DNA of 7,766 nt from Phycisphaerae bacterium. GTDB taxonomy: Bacteria; Planctomycetota; Phycisphaerae; UBA1845; PWPN01. Below the pieces are notes generated by a model. It worked only from the letters and a program-made list of their open reading frames with translations. It searched no databases and was not told where the DNA came from. The position numbers and the translations under genes are program-made. Shown piece after piece: positions 1 to 7,130 of the stretch. The stretch covers positions 1 to 7,766 of the forward strand of contig DAOOIV010000168.1 in assembly GCA_035384605.1 (NCBI GenBank), given 5' to 3'. Within the stretch, counting starts at the first letter, position 1. The number at the start of each line of letters is the position of its first letter.

Positions 1-58
1 GAAGCGACCCTGCCCGCTGAGAACGGACAATGGCCACGGTGGTCCGAGTGATCGCATG

Positions 59-2392
59 TCACGGGACCACGCAGTCCGAATCCACCTCCACCTCCGGCCC
101 CGATAGGCACCCGAGGAACAAAGCGATATCGGCCTGGTCAACATCACTGTCCTTGTCGAGGCGGGCATCGGTACATGCCGGATCGCTCTGCGGCACGGAC
201 GCGCCGCTGACGCAGGCCTGCAGGAGGCCGAAATCCTCTTGATCGACGTCGTCGTCGCCGTCCATGTCACCTGGCGGTGCCGGCCGTGGAAGCACGGTCA
301 GTGTTGCCGTGTCGGAGGCCGCGCTTCCGTATGCGTTGCCGACCACACAGCGATACTGACCGGCTTCCGCGTCAGTGGCGTTGAGCACTGACAGGGTTGC
401 AGTCGTGACACCCGAATAGTGCGACCCGTTGACCAGATCCGTCGTTCCCTTCTGCCACCGGTAGCTCAACGTGCCCTCTCCGATGGCAACAACGCTGAAG
501 GTCGTGTTTGCCTGCCAGTCAATGGTCTGGCTCACCGGGTGTTCGGTGATCAGGGGCGGCAGTCCGCCTCGGCAATAGATGAAGCAGGAGACCGCGTTGA
601 GATTCGCGAAGCCGTTGTTGTAGCCGGGCCAGTCGTACAGGACGCCCGCCCCGTCATAGCTGGGGTAGCCCGGAGTGTTCTTGTCGCCATAGGGATCATT
701 GAAGACGGCGGTATGCTGCGTGCTGTAATAGCCGATGGCCGTGATGTAGTGCCCGGAAGAGGTCAAAGCATTCAGCACGACAAACGGGTCATCGTTGTTG
801 ATCTCAGTCTGCAGCTTCGCCCAACTGGGCGAATAGTCGGCGGCAGAGGACAGACCATGATTGATGATGTAATCACGCATGTATCCCCTGGTGTCCGCCC
901 AGTTGTTGCGAACGATATATGCGTAACCGCCGTAGGCCCAATGGCCGCTGGCATCTTTGGCCCGGTAGTCGTAGGTAACGCCGTTGTAGGTGTAGATTTC
1001 CGAGACGTTCTGGCCGTAGTGGCTGACGTGCGAGTAGGGCCACGAGCAAGTGATGTCCCAGTAGGGCAGGATGCTGTAGTAGTTGATGGCCATGATGGCC
1101 GATGACGCCCCGCACGCCCAGTGGCCGTTGAAATCGTCGGGTGTGTCGTAGACCTGGTGAACGTAGGGAACTGTTCTCAGCAGGGTGACCGGGTTGTCGG
1201 CGGTGATCACTGGCGGCTGTTCCGAAGCAGCATGAACTTGCAGGGGCGAGCGGGTCGTATCGAGCTTGACGAAGGTCGCCGCCGGTATGTTCAGTTTGAC
1301 TTTCGGACTCAATGAATATGTCGAGCGTTCCTTGCCCTGCGTGTCCGTGGTCGCGTGTCGGCCAACGGGGGCACGATAGAGCTCGCCAGTGACCAGTGAC
1401 ACAAACGCCATTTCCCGGCCGTCGGGCGACAACCTCGCGGCTGCTTCATGCTCGCCCACCTCCCAGGTCAGCCGCCGTTTTCCGCTCCCGTCGCATCCGA
1501 TTTGGTAGATGTCCGAATCGATGACCTTGGCGCCGTCGAGCCTCTCCGTTCTGGAATAGAAGAGAGTCTGACCATCGGGTGCCCAGGATGGATCGGTGCC
1601 TTCATCGAGGTCGTGCACCTGCCTCGATTGAAGGTCAACGCACTTCAGACGCGCGGTGATCGTGCTGACTGCCAGACGTTCTGAGTCCGGTGACCACAGG
1701 GGCTTGAAATGGGCATCCGGCCCGGTGGTCAAATGCGTGCTTTTGCCGCTGCTCAGTTGGAGCACGGCAACCTGGTCATCCTCGGTGTTATACGCCACGC
1801 GAGTGCCGTCCGGCGAAATCACCGCCAGATTGACGTAGTGGCCCAGCGGCAAAGAGGTGACGATCTCGCCGGCCGGGTTGACCACCCGCAGCTCCCGATC
1901 GACGGTGAAAGCGGTCAGGCCGTCGCTCGAAAACGAAGGAACACCGGCCCTGACCGTTGGCTCGCAAAGAAGAACCAGCTTCTGCTGATCGAGGTTGTAG
2001 ACCGCCGGTGCTTGGAGCGGGAAGATACTGCCCGCCTTCGAAATGAGCAGCTTGAATCCCAGCCGCCTTCCATCGGGTGACCAGTTAAACGCATACCCGC
2101 TGCTCCGGGCATCCGTGATCTGAAGAACGCTCTCTGTCTGGGTATCGTACAGGTAAACACCGTCGCCGTGATCGTCGGAGATCGCCAGATGACGGCCGTC
2201 GGGTGACCAGACGGGATTGCCGAAACGCAATCCGCCGCCCGCGGGTCCCCCGGGGGCGAATGTCCTCTTCCCCGCTTCGAGTGAAAGATCCGCTCCGGGC
2301 GCCGACGGGCCCGGCAGCAGGAGCAACAGAGCCACCACGAGGACAAGCACACCGAGCGGGCGACATCGGCTTGTTGCGTCCATGTTACTCAT
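59..2392 (-). CDS. Exported PD40 propeller / C39-like cysteine peptidase / Ig-like / dockerin-like multidomain protein
   Basis: 777 residues. The ATG at 2392 has AAAGGAT five bases upstream. Residues 1-34 form a signal peptide (Arg, then a long Leu/Val core, then a PSAPGA cleavage region). Residues 55-345 hold seven S/A-P-D-G type motifs (WSPDG at 62-66, SPDG near 105, 193, 322 and variants), the hallmark of a TolB/PD40 beta-propeller. Residues 405-605 resemble a C39-like (Peptidase_C39_2) papain-fold peptidase: Q413 in VHQVYD for the oxyanion hole, C427 in HWACGASSA, H548 in SSGHYIT and D566 in FNDPYGD. Residues 612-700 are an Ig-like domain (W646, and C682 in GQYRC). Residues 708-777 are a dockerin-like pair of calcium loops with four cysteines. 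By inference, an exported cell-surface or extracellular peptidase whose propeller may bind its substrate and whose C-terminal tag may anchor it. The natural substrate is unknown. The domain calls are firm; the joint function is not. Confidence 0.9.
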   Translation of the reverse strand: MSNMDATSRCRPLGVLVLVVALLLLLPGPSAPGADLSLEAGKRTFAPGGPAGGGLRFGNPVWSPDGRHLAISDDHGDGVYLYDTQTESVLQITDARSSGYAFNWSPDGRRLGFKLLISKAGSIFPLQAPAVYNLDQQKLVLLCEPTVRAGVPSFSSDGLTAFTVDRELRVVNPAGEIVTSLPLGHYVNLAVISPDGTRVAYNTEDDQVAVLQLSSGKSTHLTTGPDAHFKPLWSPDSERLAVSTITARLKCVDLQSRQVHDLDEGTDPSWAPDGQTLFYSRTERLDGAKVIDSDIYQIGCDGSGKRRLTWEVGEHEAAARLSPDGREMAFVSLVTGELYRAPVGRHATTDTQGKERSTYSLSPKVKLNIPAATFVKLDTTRSPLQVHAASEQPPVITADNPVTLLRTVPYVHQVYDTPDDFNGHWACGASSAIMAINYYSILPYWDITCSWPYSHVSHYGQNVSEIYTYNGVTYDYRAKDASGHWAYGGYAYIVRNNWADTRGYMRDYIINHGLSSAADYSPSWAKLQTEINNDDPFVVLNALTSSGHYITAIGYYSTQHTAVFNDPYGDKNTPGYPSYDGAGVLYDWPGYNNGFANLNAVSCFIYCRGGLPPLITEHPVSQTIDWQANTTFSVVAIGEGTLSYRWQKGTTDLVNGSHYSGVTTATLSVLNATDAEAGQYRCVVGNAYGSAASDTATLTVLPRPAPPGDMDGDDDVDQEDFGLLQACVSGASVPQSDPACTDARLDKDSDVDQADIALFLGCLSGPEVEVDSDCVVP

Positions 2393-2772
2393 GTTGATCC
2401 TTTACCTTGGCCAGACTCTAACCGATCTTGAAACCTGCGCGGAGAGATGATTGAAAGGTCCTGCCACGGGACCATTCCCCTCCACGGCCGACAGGTCCAT
2501 CTTAACTGCAACCCGTCTTCTCTGGGATGCTTCTTGTCGCGTTCAGGCCATTTTCGAGCCGGCGGCTTCGCTTAGCGCCCGGTCACCCGGGGACGCGGAC
2601 CGAGCATGCTCTTCGAACGTATCGTCTTGTGCTGCAAGGGGATAGAAAAGGCCTGCGGGCACCACGCCTCGTGCTTGTTCCAGGCAGGGACCGGTAACCA
2701 GGTTCCCCGCGCCGCGTTCAACACTCTCGCCCTCCAAGCCCTGCAACACGCGGCACCGGGGACCGACATCTC
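2393..2772. other. 380-bp intergenic gap, no supported gene
   Basis: This gap separates the GH42-like gene from the propeller/peptidase gene on the same strand. Only short frames without a convincing ribosome binding site or recognisable product occur in it. I see no strong stem followed by a T-tract. A weak GCC/GGC stem followed by four T on the minus strand near 2645-2665 is too short to call a terminator. An imperfect dyad (GGTAACC beside GGTTCCC) sits near 2694-2706. The gap is long enough to hold a separate promoter for the downstream gene, but I could not find convincing -35 and -10 boxes. Confidence 0.5.
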
Positions 2773-5046
2773 TTACTCCACGGCCAGCGCGCGGGCTTGC
2801 CGAGCTGGAATGGGCAGCGAGAATCTGGCAGCAGCCCCATCGACCGACGTTCCGACGTCTTTCCCACTGAGCAGGTCAAACACCCTGGCCTTTGCCGCGC
2901 GGGGTATCGTCACGTCAGCCTTCTTGTCGGCCCAACTGTGGTTCGCGATCACGACGGTCTTGCCCCCGGGCCCTTCGAGCACGCGGGCGACAACCTCATT
3001 GGCGTCGGGCTGCGCCTGAACACGAATCGGTGCCTCAATGCCGGCGGCCGACGCAGCATCGAGAAGCACCTTCTGCAGATTCCCGTCCGCGGTTGCGTCA
3101 TATCCAAGGAACAGCAGCGTCGCGGCATACAGCGTGCGGCCCTTACCCCGGCGGGCGGCGACCATGGCCGGGCTCTTGTCGTCGAACTCGGCGACCACCT
3201 CCGCGCCGGGCAACAACTCGAGTTGCTGCGTATAGCGCTGGGCGGGCAGCTTGGCACCGGGTTTGAGCGAGGTGATCAGGCCGCGGCCGTCGACAAGCGT
3301 TGCCGATGCCTGGCCGATCGTCTGAAATGCCTGCTCGCGGCAGCCGAACAGCTCCGCGAGCCCTGCTCCCGGCACGGTTTCATACAAGAACGTCCGCTCG
3401 TCCTTCTGTGCACACCACGTGCCCGCCACGAGGTATCCGCCTTGCTCGACGTATTTCGACAGCCATTGTCCTTCCTCACGAGACAGCAGGTACGCGAACG
3501 GCAGACAGATCAGCTTGTATCGGGCCGGATCCGCCTTCATGAGCTGTTCCGAAATCACCAGGTCGGCCGGAATGCTCGCTCGGTAAAAGGCTCGATAAGC
3601 TCCACGTACGCTGGCGACATATAGCCCCGCATCCTGTTCGCCGTGCGCCTGGATGAAAACCCGCGGATCGCAAAGGATTGCGACCTGGGCCGGCACCGGC
3701 TTGCTCGAGAGCAGTCGGCTCGCATGGCGATTCAGATCTCTTGCGACTTCGCCGGCCGCTCGCGCCCGATCGGTGAGGCTGCCGTCGTAGTTGACCAGGC
3801 CAAAACCCGCCGCCTCGATGCCGGTCGTTTCCGGCCGCCAGTTCCAGTAAAACACCCCCGAAGCACCGTGAGCAACGCACTGCCAGTTCCACAGCCTGAT
3901 ATCAGAAGGCGTCGGGAATCGCGACCGGTAGCTCAGCCCGAAGATACTCGGGCCGCCTTGCAGTTCCTCGACCCACATGGGCTTGCCGTCGCCGGCGGAT
4001 CGAACGCCGTCGAGCATCATCCCGCCGATACTCGAATCGTAGGCTTGGCCTCTCTCGAGCCAGAACGGGAAGAACGAAAGGCCCACGAAATCGAAATGCT
4101 TGCCAATCTGGTACTCGTCGGTCGAGTTGTGGACGTAGCCCCAGCCCCAGCCGCCCAGGTGGCAGGTGATCGGGCGGTTGGGATCACAGGCCCGCGCCGC
4201 CTCGGCCTTGACTCGCTGAAACTCCGCCGTGTTCCAGAGCATAAACTGCCGCCAGTCGAGCCAGAAGATCTGGGCCCGCTCGAACGCTCCCACACGCACC
4301 GGCTCAATCTCCGACCAGTCCTTGTAGTACGTGGCCCATACCTCGTTTAGCTTGTCCAGCGCGCCATACTTCTGCCTCAGCCAGTCGCGGTATCGCGCCG
4401 CCGTATGCGGGCAATAGCAGTAAAGATCGGCGGCGGCGGTTCGGTCGACCGGCGTTGCCGCCGAGACCCACACGCCGGCCTCAGCCCCAACGTCCCACGC
4501 CAGCACCGACGGCCGATCCTTGTATCGCGTCACAACCGTTCTGACGAACCGGTCGATCAGCTTTCGAACCGCAGGATGGTCCCAGCACGCCGGGCCGGGC
4601 TTGAAGTCGGTCACCGACAGCCACTGGCCATCAGGGTATTGCCGCGCCACCCATTCCGGCTGTAGCTCAGGCCAGGGCCACAGCAGGATCCGCAGGCCGT
4701 GCTTGTCGACCAGATCCATCAGCCGGTCCAGCCGCTCGAAGTTGAACTCGCCGGGCGCCGGCTCGATGTCGTACCAGTCCACGTGAGCGGCCATCGAATT
4801 GAGCCCGACCTCCTTCATCCGGGCCAGGTCTTTGTCCATGTACGCCGCCCACTCGTCCACCGGCGGCAGATAGTGCTGCCAGTGCGAAATGGTGCTCATG
4901 TGCATCGCCCCGCAGGGAAAGAAGTCGGCAGGCAGCGAAGGGTGAATGCCGGCGCCGCTCTGCACGCCCGTCTCTGCCCCTCGGACCGCAATCGCCAGAA
5001 TTCCCAGCAGTCCTGTGGCTAATACTCGACTTGTTCTTCGCATCAT
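2773..5046 (-). CDS. Exported GH42-like glycoside hydrolase (beta-galactosidase family organisation)
   Basis: 757 residues. The ATG at 5046 has GGGAG seven bases upstream; a second ATG follows immediately. Residues 1-24 are a signal peptide (MMRRTSR, Leu/Ile core, VRGA). Residues 40-440 form the TIM-barrel: FFPCGAMHM, then a MKEVGLN strand, then the acid/base region AWDVGAEAG (E189), the CYCPH segment followed by YRDWLRQKYG at 210-228, and the nucleophile region MWVEELQGG (E361 by alignment to family memory). GASGVFYWNWRPE near 395-406 is typical of GH42. Residues ~450-660 resemble the GH42 trimerisation (amidotransferase-like) domain, and 690-757 the small C-terminal beta domain. GH42 enzymes cleave terminal beta-galactosides; here export suggests action on external or periplasmic glycans. 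The Asn normally preceding the acid/base Glu is Ala188, and one zinc-ligand Cys is Thr215, so the substrate may differ. A kelch remnant ends 24 nt upstream. Confidence 0.88.
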   Translation of the reverse strand: MMRRTSRVLATGLLGILAIAVRGAETGVQSGAGIHPSLPADFFPCGAMHMSTISHWQHYLPPVDEWAAYMDKDLARMKEVGLNSMAAHVDWYDIEPAPGEFNFERLDRLMDLVDKHGLRILLWPWPELQPEWVARQYPDGQWLSVTDFKPGPACWDHPAVRKLIDRFVRTVVTRYKDRPSVLAWDVGAEAGVWVSAATPVDRTAAADLYCYCPHTAARYRDWLRQKYGALDKLNEVWATYYKDWSEIEPVRVGAFERAQIFWLDWRQFMLWNTAEFQRVKAEAARACDPNRPITCHLGGWGWGYVHNSTDEYQIGKHFDFVGLSFFPFWLERGQAYDSSIGGMMLDGVRSAGDGKPMWVEELQGGPSIFGLSYRSRFPTPSDIRLWNWQCVAHGASGVFYWNWRPETTGIEAAGFGLVNYDGSLTDRARAAGEVARDLNRHASRLLSSKPVPAQVAILCDPRVFIQAHGEQDAGLYVASVRGAYRAFYRASIPADLVISEQLMKADPARYKLICLPFAYLLSREEGQWLSKYVEQGGYLVAGTWCAQKDERTFLYETVPGAGLAELFGCREQAFQTIGQASATLVDGRGLITSLKPGAKLPAQRYTQQLELLPGAEVVAEFDDKSPAMVAARRGKGRTLYAATLLFLGYDATADGNLQKVLLDAASAAGIEAPIRVQAQPDANEVVARVLEGPGGKTVVIANHSWADKKADVTIPRAAKARVFDLLSGKDVGTSVDGAAARFSLPIPARQARALAVE

Positions 5047-5070
5047 CGGGTATCTCCCACATCCGGCTCG

Positions 5071-5220
5071 CTATTCGCCACCAGTCCGCTTCCACACATC
5101 CGATGTCATGTTGTTGCCCGCAACCATCCACAGGGCGTTTTTGTACACGAACACGCTCGCGGCGTGACGCGGGGCCCAGGGCCTCTTCGGCAGTTCACGC
5201 GGCCTTACCTCCACGAAGCC
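5071..5220 (-). pseudogene. C-terminal remnant of a kelch-repeat protein
   Basis: A frame ending in TAG at 5071-5073 encodes about 49 residues. They include PKRPWAPRHAASVF and then NALWMVAGNNMTSDVWK. This matches the last blade of a kelch propeller: W-x-x-RH-AAS, a hydrophobic strand, LW-V-G-G-like turn, then DVW. The same frame closes upstream with TGA at 5245-5247, and nothing kelch-like precedes it, so only the last repeat remains. A GTG at 5214 lies behind a G-rich run (seven G on the minus strand, 5219-5225), so a 47-residue peptide could be translated, but one blade cannot fold as a propeller. The stop lies 24 nt before the GH42-like start, the spacing of an operon partner. I infer that a kelch gene once preceded the hydrolase and was lost up to about 5220. 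Confidence 0.62.
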
Positions 5221-5566
5221 CCCCCTGACAAGAGCCGGTCGGCTTCATCGACGGGAGTGGCGCAGCCGGTAGGTGGCATGATCGCTCAAGACCCCGACGG
5301 ATGCAAAGCTGAGGCATGAGGGTGCTCTGTTGACAGCCCCGCAACGTTCAGCCTTGAGGCCGGACGCCTTGGGTGAGCATGGTCCCGACGGACCAAACCG
5401 TGCAATCTCACGGTCGGTTGGCCCATTCTTGCCCCGGCGAGTTCTCTCTTCTTCTGCTCTCCTGCTCACCTGTTCTGCCAGTGCATCGGGCCGGCCTCTT
5501 TCCTCTCCGGCCTCCCTTCTCTTGCGCAACGCCGCGCGGGGTCTCGATGACCACGGTCTCTGTTTT
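5221..5566. other. Gene-free stretch between the kelch remnant and the REP-like units
   Basis: I find no supported gene here. The minus-strand open frame across it is Arg-rich, without domain features, and runs through the repeat block. The plus-strand frames have Ser/Pro/Leu composition typical of spurious translation. The plus strand is pyrimidine-rich from about 5443 to 5520 (runs of CT and TTC). A homopolymer of seven C occurs at 5219-5225 at the edge of the kelch remnant. Confidence 0.5.
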
Positions 5567-5623
5567 CTCTCCCCGTTACCAATGGGGAGCCGAAGGGGGT
5601 GTCTCTCTCTCCCCCTTACCAAG
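5567..5623. repeat. Pair of C-rich REP-like units, the first a hairpin
   Basis: Two related units about 40 bp apart share the pattern CTCTCCCC(C)-x-TTACCAA-GG (5567-5586 and about 5607-5623). The first forms a near-perfect stem at 5569-5589, with arms CTCCCCGTT and AATGGGGAG and loop ACC (one G-U pair). The second has lost its right arm: CCCCCTTACCAAGG is followed directly by ACC. Between them lies AAGGGGGT, which could pair with the CCCCC of the second unit. They sit just upstream of a REP-associated transposase remnant, which supports reading them as REP-type elements mobilised by such an enzyme. Confidence 0.55.
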
Positions 5624-5639
5624 GACCAGAAACCGGGAC

Positions 5640-5771
5640 AGCTTCCAACGCCACGAACGAACCGGACGCCCGCTGGGAAACCAGGCCTTCCTCACCCGAC
5701 TCGAAGCCACCCTCAACCGCATCCTCACACCCCAAAAACCAGGCCGGAAACCAAAACAAACATCGAAATAG
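5640..5771 (+). pseudogene. C-terminal remnant of a REP-associated tyrosine (Y1/HUH) transposase
   Basis: The plus-strand frame ending in TAG at 5769-5771 reads FQRHERTGRPLGNQAF, then LTRLEATLNRIL, then PQKPGRKPK and the stop. This Arg-Thr-Gly-Arg-Pro-Leu-Gly segment, followed by an amphipathic LE-x-x-L helix and a terminal PxKPGxKPK basic tail, is the characteristic C-terminus of REP-associated tyrosine transposases of the Y1 family. The catalytic part (HUH histidines and the nucleophilic Tyr) is absent: the frame upstream of about 5640 is low-complexity and repeat-derived. It is therefore a 5'-deleted fragment and cannot catalyse transposition. It is the only plus-strand coding trace in the window. 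The sequence after the stop (GGTATGGTGTCCCCCGAATT) resembles flanks I remember next to such genes, which I cannot verify here. Confidence 0.65.
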
Positions 5772-5957
5772 GTATGGTGTCCCCCGAATTGCTAATTGCT
5801 CGGCGACCTGGTTCGACTGACAACGGAGAACCGACGTCTGAGGACTACTATGGGCGATCGCCTCACCTCCGGTCCGCAGATCGGCGCAGATGGACGCGGA
5901 TAAACGGCGGTATCGGCCGCCTCGCGGGTTTTCTTCCTGGGTATCCGCCGGCGCGGC
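5772..5957. other. Intergenic stretch downstream of the exported hypothetical gene
   Basis: This stretch follows the stop of the 382-residue gene (minus strand) and the stop of the transposase remnant (plus strand), so it lies between convergent ends. It contains a tandem AATTGCT pair at 5787-5800, a 10-bp palindrome GGCGATCGCC at 5853-5862, and a decamer repeat listed separately. I see no T-tract terminator. Confidence 0.45.
5876..5905. repeat. Three degenerate decamers (GCAGATCGGC / GCAGATGGAC / GCGGATAAAC)
   Basis: Three adjacent 10-bp units share the pattern GC(A/G)GAT followed by four variable bases. On the minus strand this reads as a series of ATCCGC / ATCTGC steps. It starts about 50 nt after the stop codon at 5958 (minus strand reading). 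I remember similar ATCTGCG-type decamer strings scattered in intergenic DNA of Planctomycetota and Verrucomicrobiota, but the function is unknown and the link is from memory. Confidence 0.5.
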
Positions 5958-7106
5958 CTACTTGGTGGGCGCATCGGATGGTTTCGTTGTCGGTTGCGCT
6001 GCCGGTTGTGTGGATCGGATCTTGTTGGTCAGCTCGATCCGGGTTGATGTCCCCTCAGGATCACTGGTGCGGAAATCGCCGTCAGCCCGAGATGTGGCAA
6101 TTGGTTGTGTTGCCGGGCGGCTCGTCAGGACGATGGCAGAGATTCGCTTTCGCGGTTCACTGGTCCCTGCCGAGGTGGCGGTGGTCACCGGACGGCTGGG
6201 TGCGGGCAGGTCGACCTTAAAACCATAGAGTCCTCGTTCGATGTGGCGGAGTCCTTCTTCAGTCCAAGTCAGGGTCAGCTCCGCAAAGGGGCTTTTCGGC
6301 GAGCTTGCTCGCACCAGTGCAGCGATCCGGCGATACTCGTTTGTGTCGTCCACCGTCAAGGTCTCAGCAAGACGGGCCCTGTAGGCCACAACGTCCTGCT
6401 GCGAGGCTTGGCTCGGTTTTGCACGATTGCCAAGTTCATCGAGTTGCGTTGTCAGTTCGAATTGCCAGAGCAACGCGGAGGCAATGTCTCGCCAATCGGG
6501 ATGCTGCGTTATGTCTGCATAGGACTCCCTCAGCCAATTCAACTCGGCGACCGAAACCTTCTTGCCGGAGCTGATGATGACGCTCGGCCACGCCAGCTTC
6601 TTGAATCGGTCTGGGTTGGTCGTATCGATCTCCGGGTAAAGAAGGTCGATGGCCGGTTTAGCATTCGGGGCAAGAGGCACGACCTCCACTCGGTCTTCCC
6701 CGCACCGTTGGCCAGCGATCACAACCGAAATCGTCGAGATGCCAGGCTCCCCGAAGAGAGGAGTACGACGAAGGTGTGTTATGTCTGGAGACGCCTCGAT
6801 CCATTCCTCCGGAGATGACTGCCACAAAAGACAAATCACTTGGCCGTTTGCACGGTCATCACCGCGGAGGTCCGGGCAGAATGGCCTATGGCCTGACACC
6901 TCAACTTCGACATCGCTCCAAAGACGCTGCGGCAACCGGGCAAACGTCACGCACACGGGTCCGCCAACCATCACTTCATTCGTGTCAAGCCACCACTCAA
7001 CCGTCTCCGCAGCGCGTGTTGAATCGAAAGTGATCGCAAGTGATGACATCGTCACGAGGTATCGCGTCAAGCTGCCGCCGGATTGTAGAAACGGACTGAT
7101 CAACAT
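5958..7106 (-). CDS. Probably exported protein of unknown function, beta-sandwich plus helical region with Thr/Pro-rich tail
   Basis: 382 residues from the ATG at 7106, chosen because GGAG lies eight bases upstream; an in-frame TTG at 7124 has no good site. I do not recognise the family. Residues ~15-33 (RYLVTMSSLAITF followed by TRAAE) could be a weak signal peptide with cleavage after Ala. Residues ~34-144 alternate hydrophobic strands (VEWWLDTNEVMVGGPVCVTF, later ISTISVVIAG and DRVEVVPL), suggesting an Ig-like beta-sandwich; four cysteines lie in this part (52, 77, 92, 135). Residues ~165-290 look helical (VAELNWLRESYADI, WRDIASALLWQFEL, YRARLAETL, EYRRIAALVRA). From 301 to the end the chain is rich in Thr, Ser, Pro and Arg and looks disordered. 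It follows the small ORF by 24 nt and the metzincin-like ORF beyond it, so co-transcription is likely. The role is unknown. Confidence 0.75.
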   Translation of the reverse strand: MLISPFLQSGGSLTRYLVTMSSLAITFDSTRAAETVEWWLDTNEVMVGGPVCVTFARLPQRLWSDVEVEVSGHRPFCPDLRGDDRANGQVICLLWQSSPEEWIEASPDITHLRRTPLFGEPGISTISVVIAGQRCGEDRVEVVPLAPNAKPAIDLLYPEIDTTNPDRFKKLAWPSVIISSGKKVSVAELNWLRESYADITQHPDWRDIASALLWQFELTTQLDELGNRAKPSQASQQDVVAYRARLAETLTVDDTNEYRRIAALVRASSPKSPFAELTLTWTEEGLRHIERGLYGFKVDLPAPSRPVTTATSAGTSEPRKRISAIVLTSRPATQPIATSRADGDFRTSDPEGTSTRIELTNKIRSTQPAAQPTTKPSDAPTK

Positions 7107-7114
7107 GATGTAGA

Positions 7115-7118
7115 CTCC
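7115..7118 (-). promoter_or_regulatory. Ribosome binding site GGAG for the 382-residue gene
   Basis: On the minus strand GGAG lies eight bases before the ATG at 7106, favouring that codon over the TTG at 7124, where the GGAG would fall inside the coding frame. Confidence 0.5.
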
Positions 7119-7130
7119 GAACAACGATTA

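Noticed and set aside
25..45. Possible terminator hairpin after the 59-2392 gene
   Set aside because: The GGCCA/TGGTCC stem needs a bulge, is short, and has no T-tract on the minus strand.
419..1105. 228-codon plus-strand open frame
   Set aside because: It lies entirely antisense to the peptidase/Ig part of the 59-2392 gene, where all catalytic motifs are in the minus frame; the product is a repetitive Val/Gly/Arg shadow.
2543..2749. 68-codon minus-strand open frame in the gap between the two large genes
   Set aside because: No good ribosome binding site and no recognisable sequence; short enough to be chance in high-GC DNA.
2797..3624. 275-codon plus-strand open frame
   Set aside because: Antisense to the GH42-like gene, no recognisable motif, composition typical of high-GC shadow frames.
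5245..5622. 125-codon minus-strand open frame in phase with the kelch remnant
   Set aside because: I considered it as the upstream kelch part split by one stop codon, but it is Arg-rich, crosses the REP-like units and shows no kelch strand or GG pattern.
5853..5862. Palindrome GGCGATCGCC resembling the cyanobacterial HIP1 octamer
   Set aside because: A single copy in 7.7 kb; chance occurrence is plausible and nothing else here suggests a cyanobacterium.
5330..6220. 296-codon plus-strand open frame
   Set aside because: It runs through repeats, the transposase remnant in a different frame, and antisense to the 382-residue gene; Pro/Ser/Arg-rich with no domain features.
6105..6818. 237-codon plus-strand open frame
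   Set aside because: Antisense to the 382-residue gene, which has a ribosome binding site and operon context; no motif on the plus strand.
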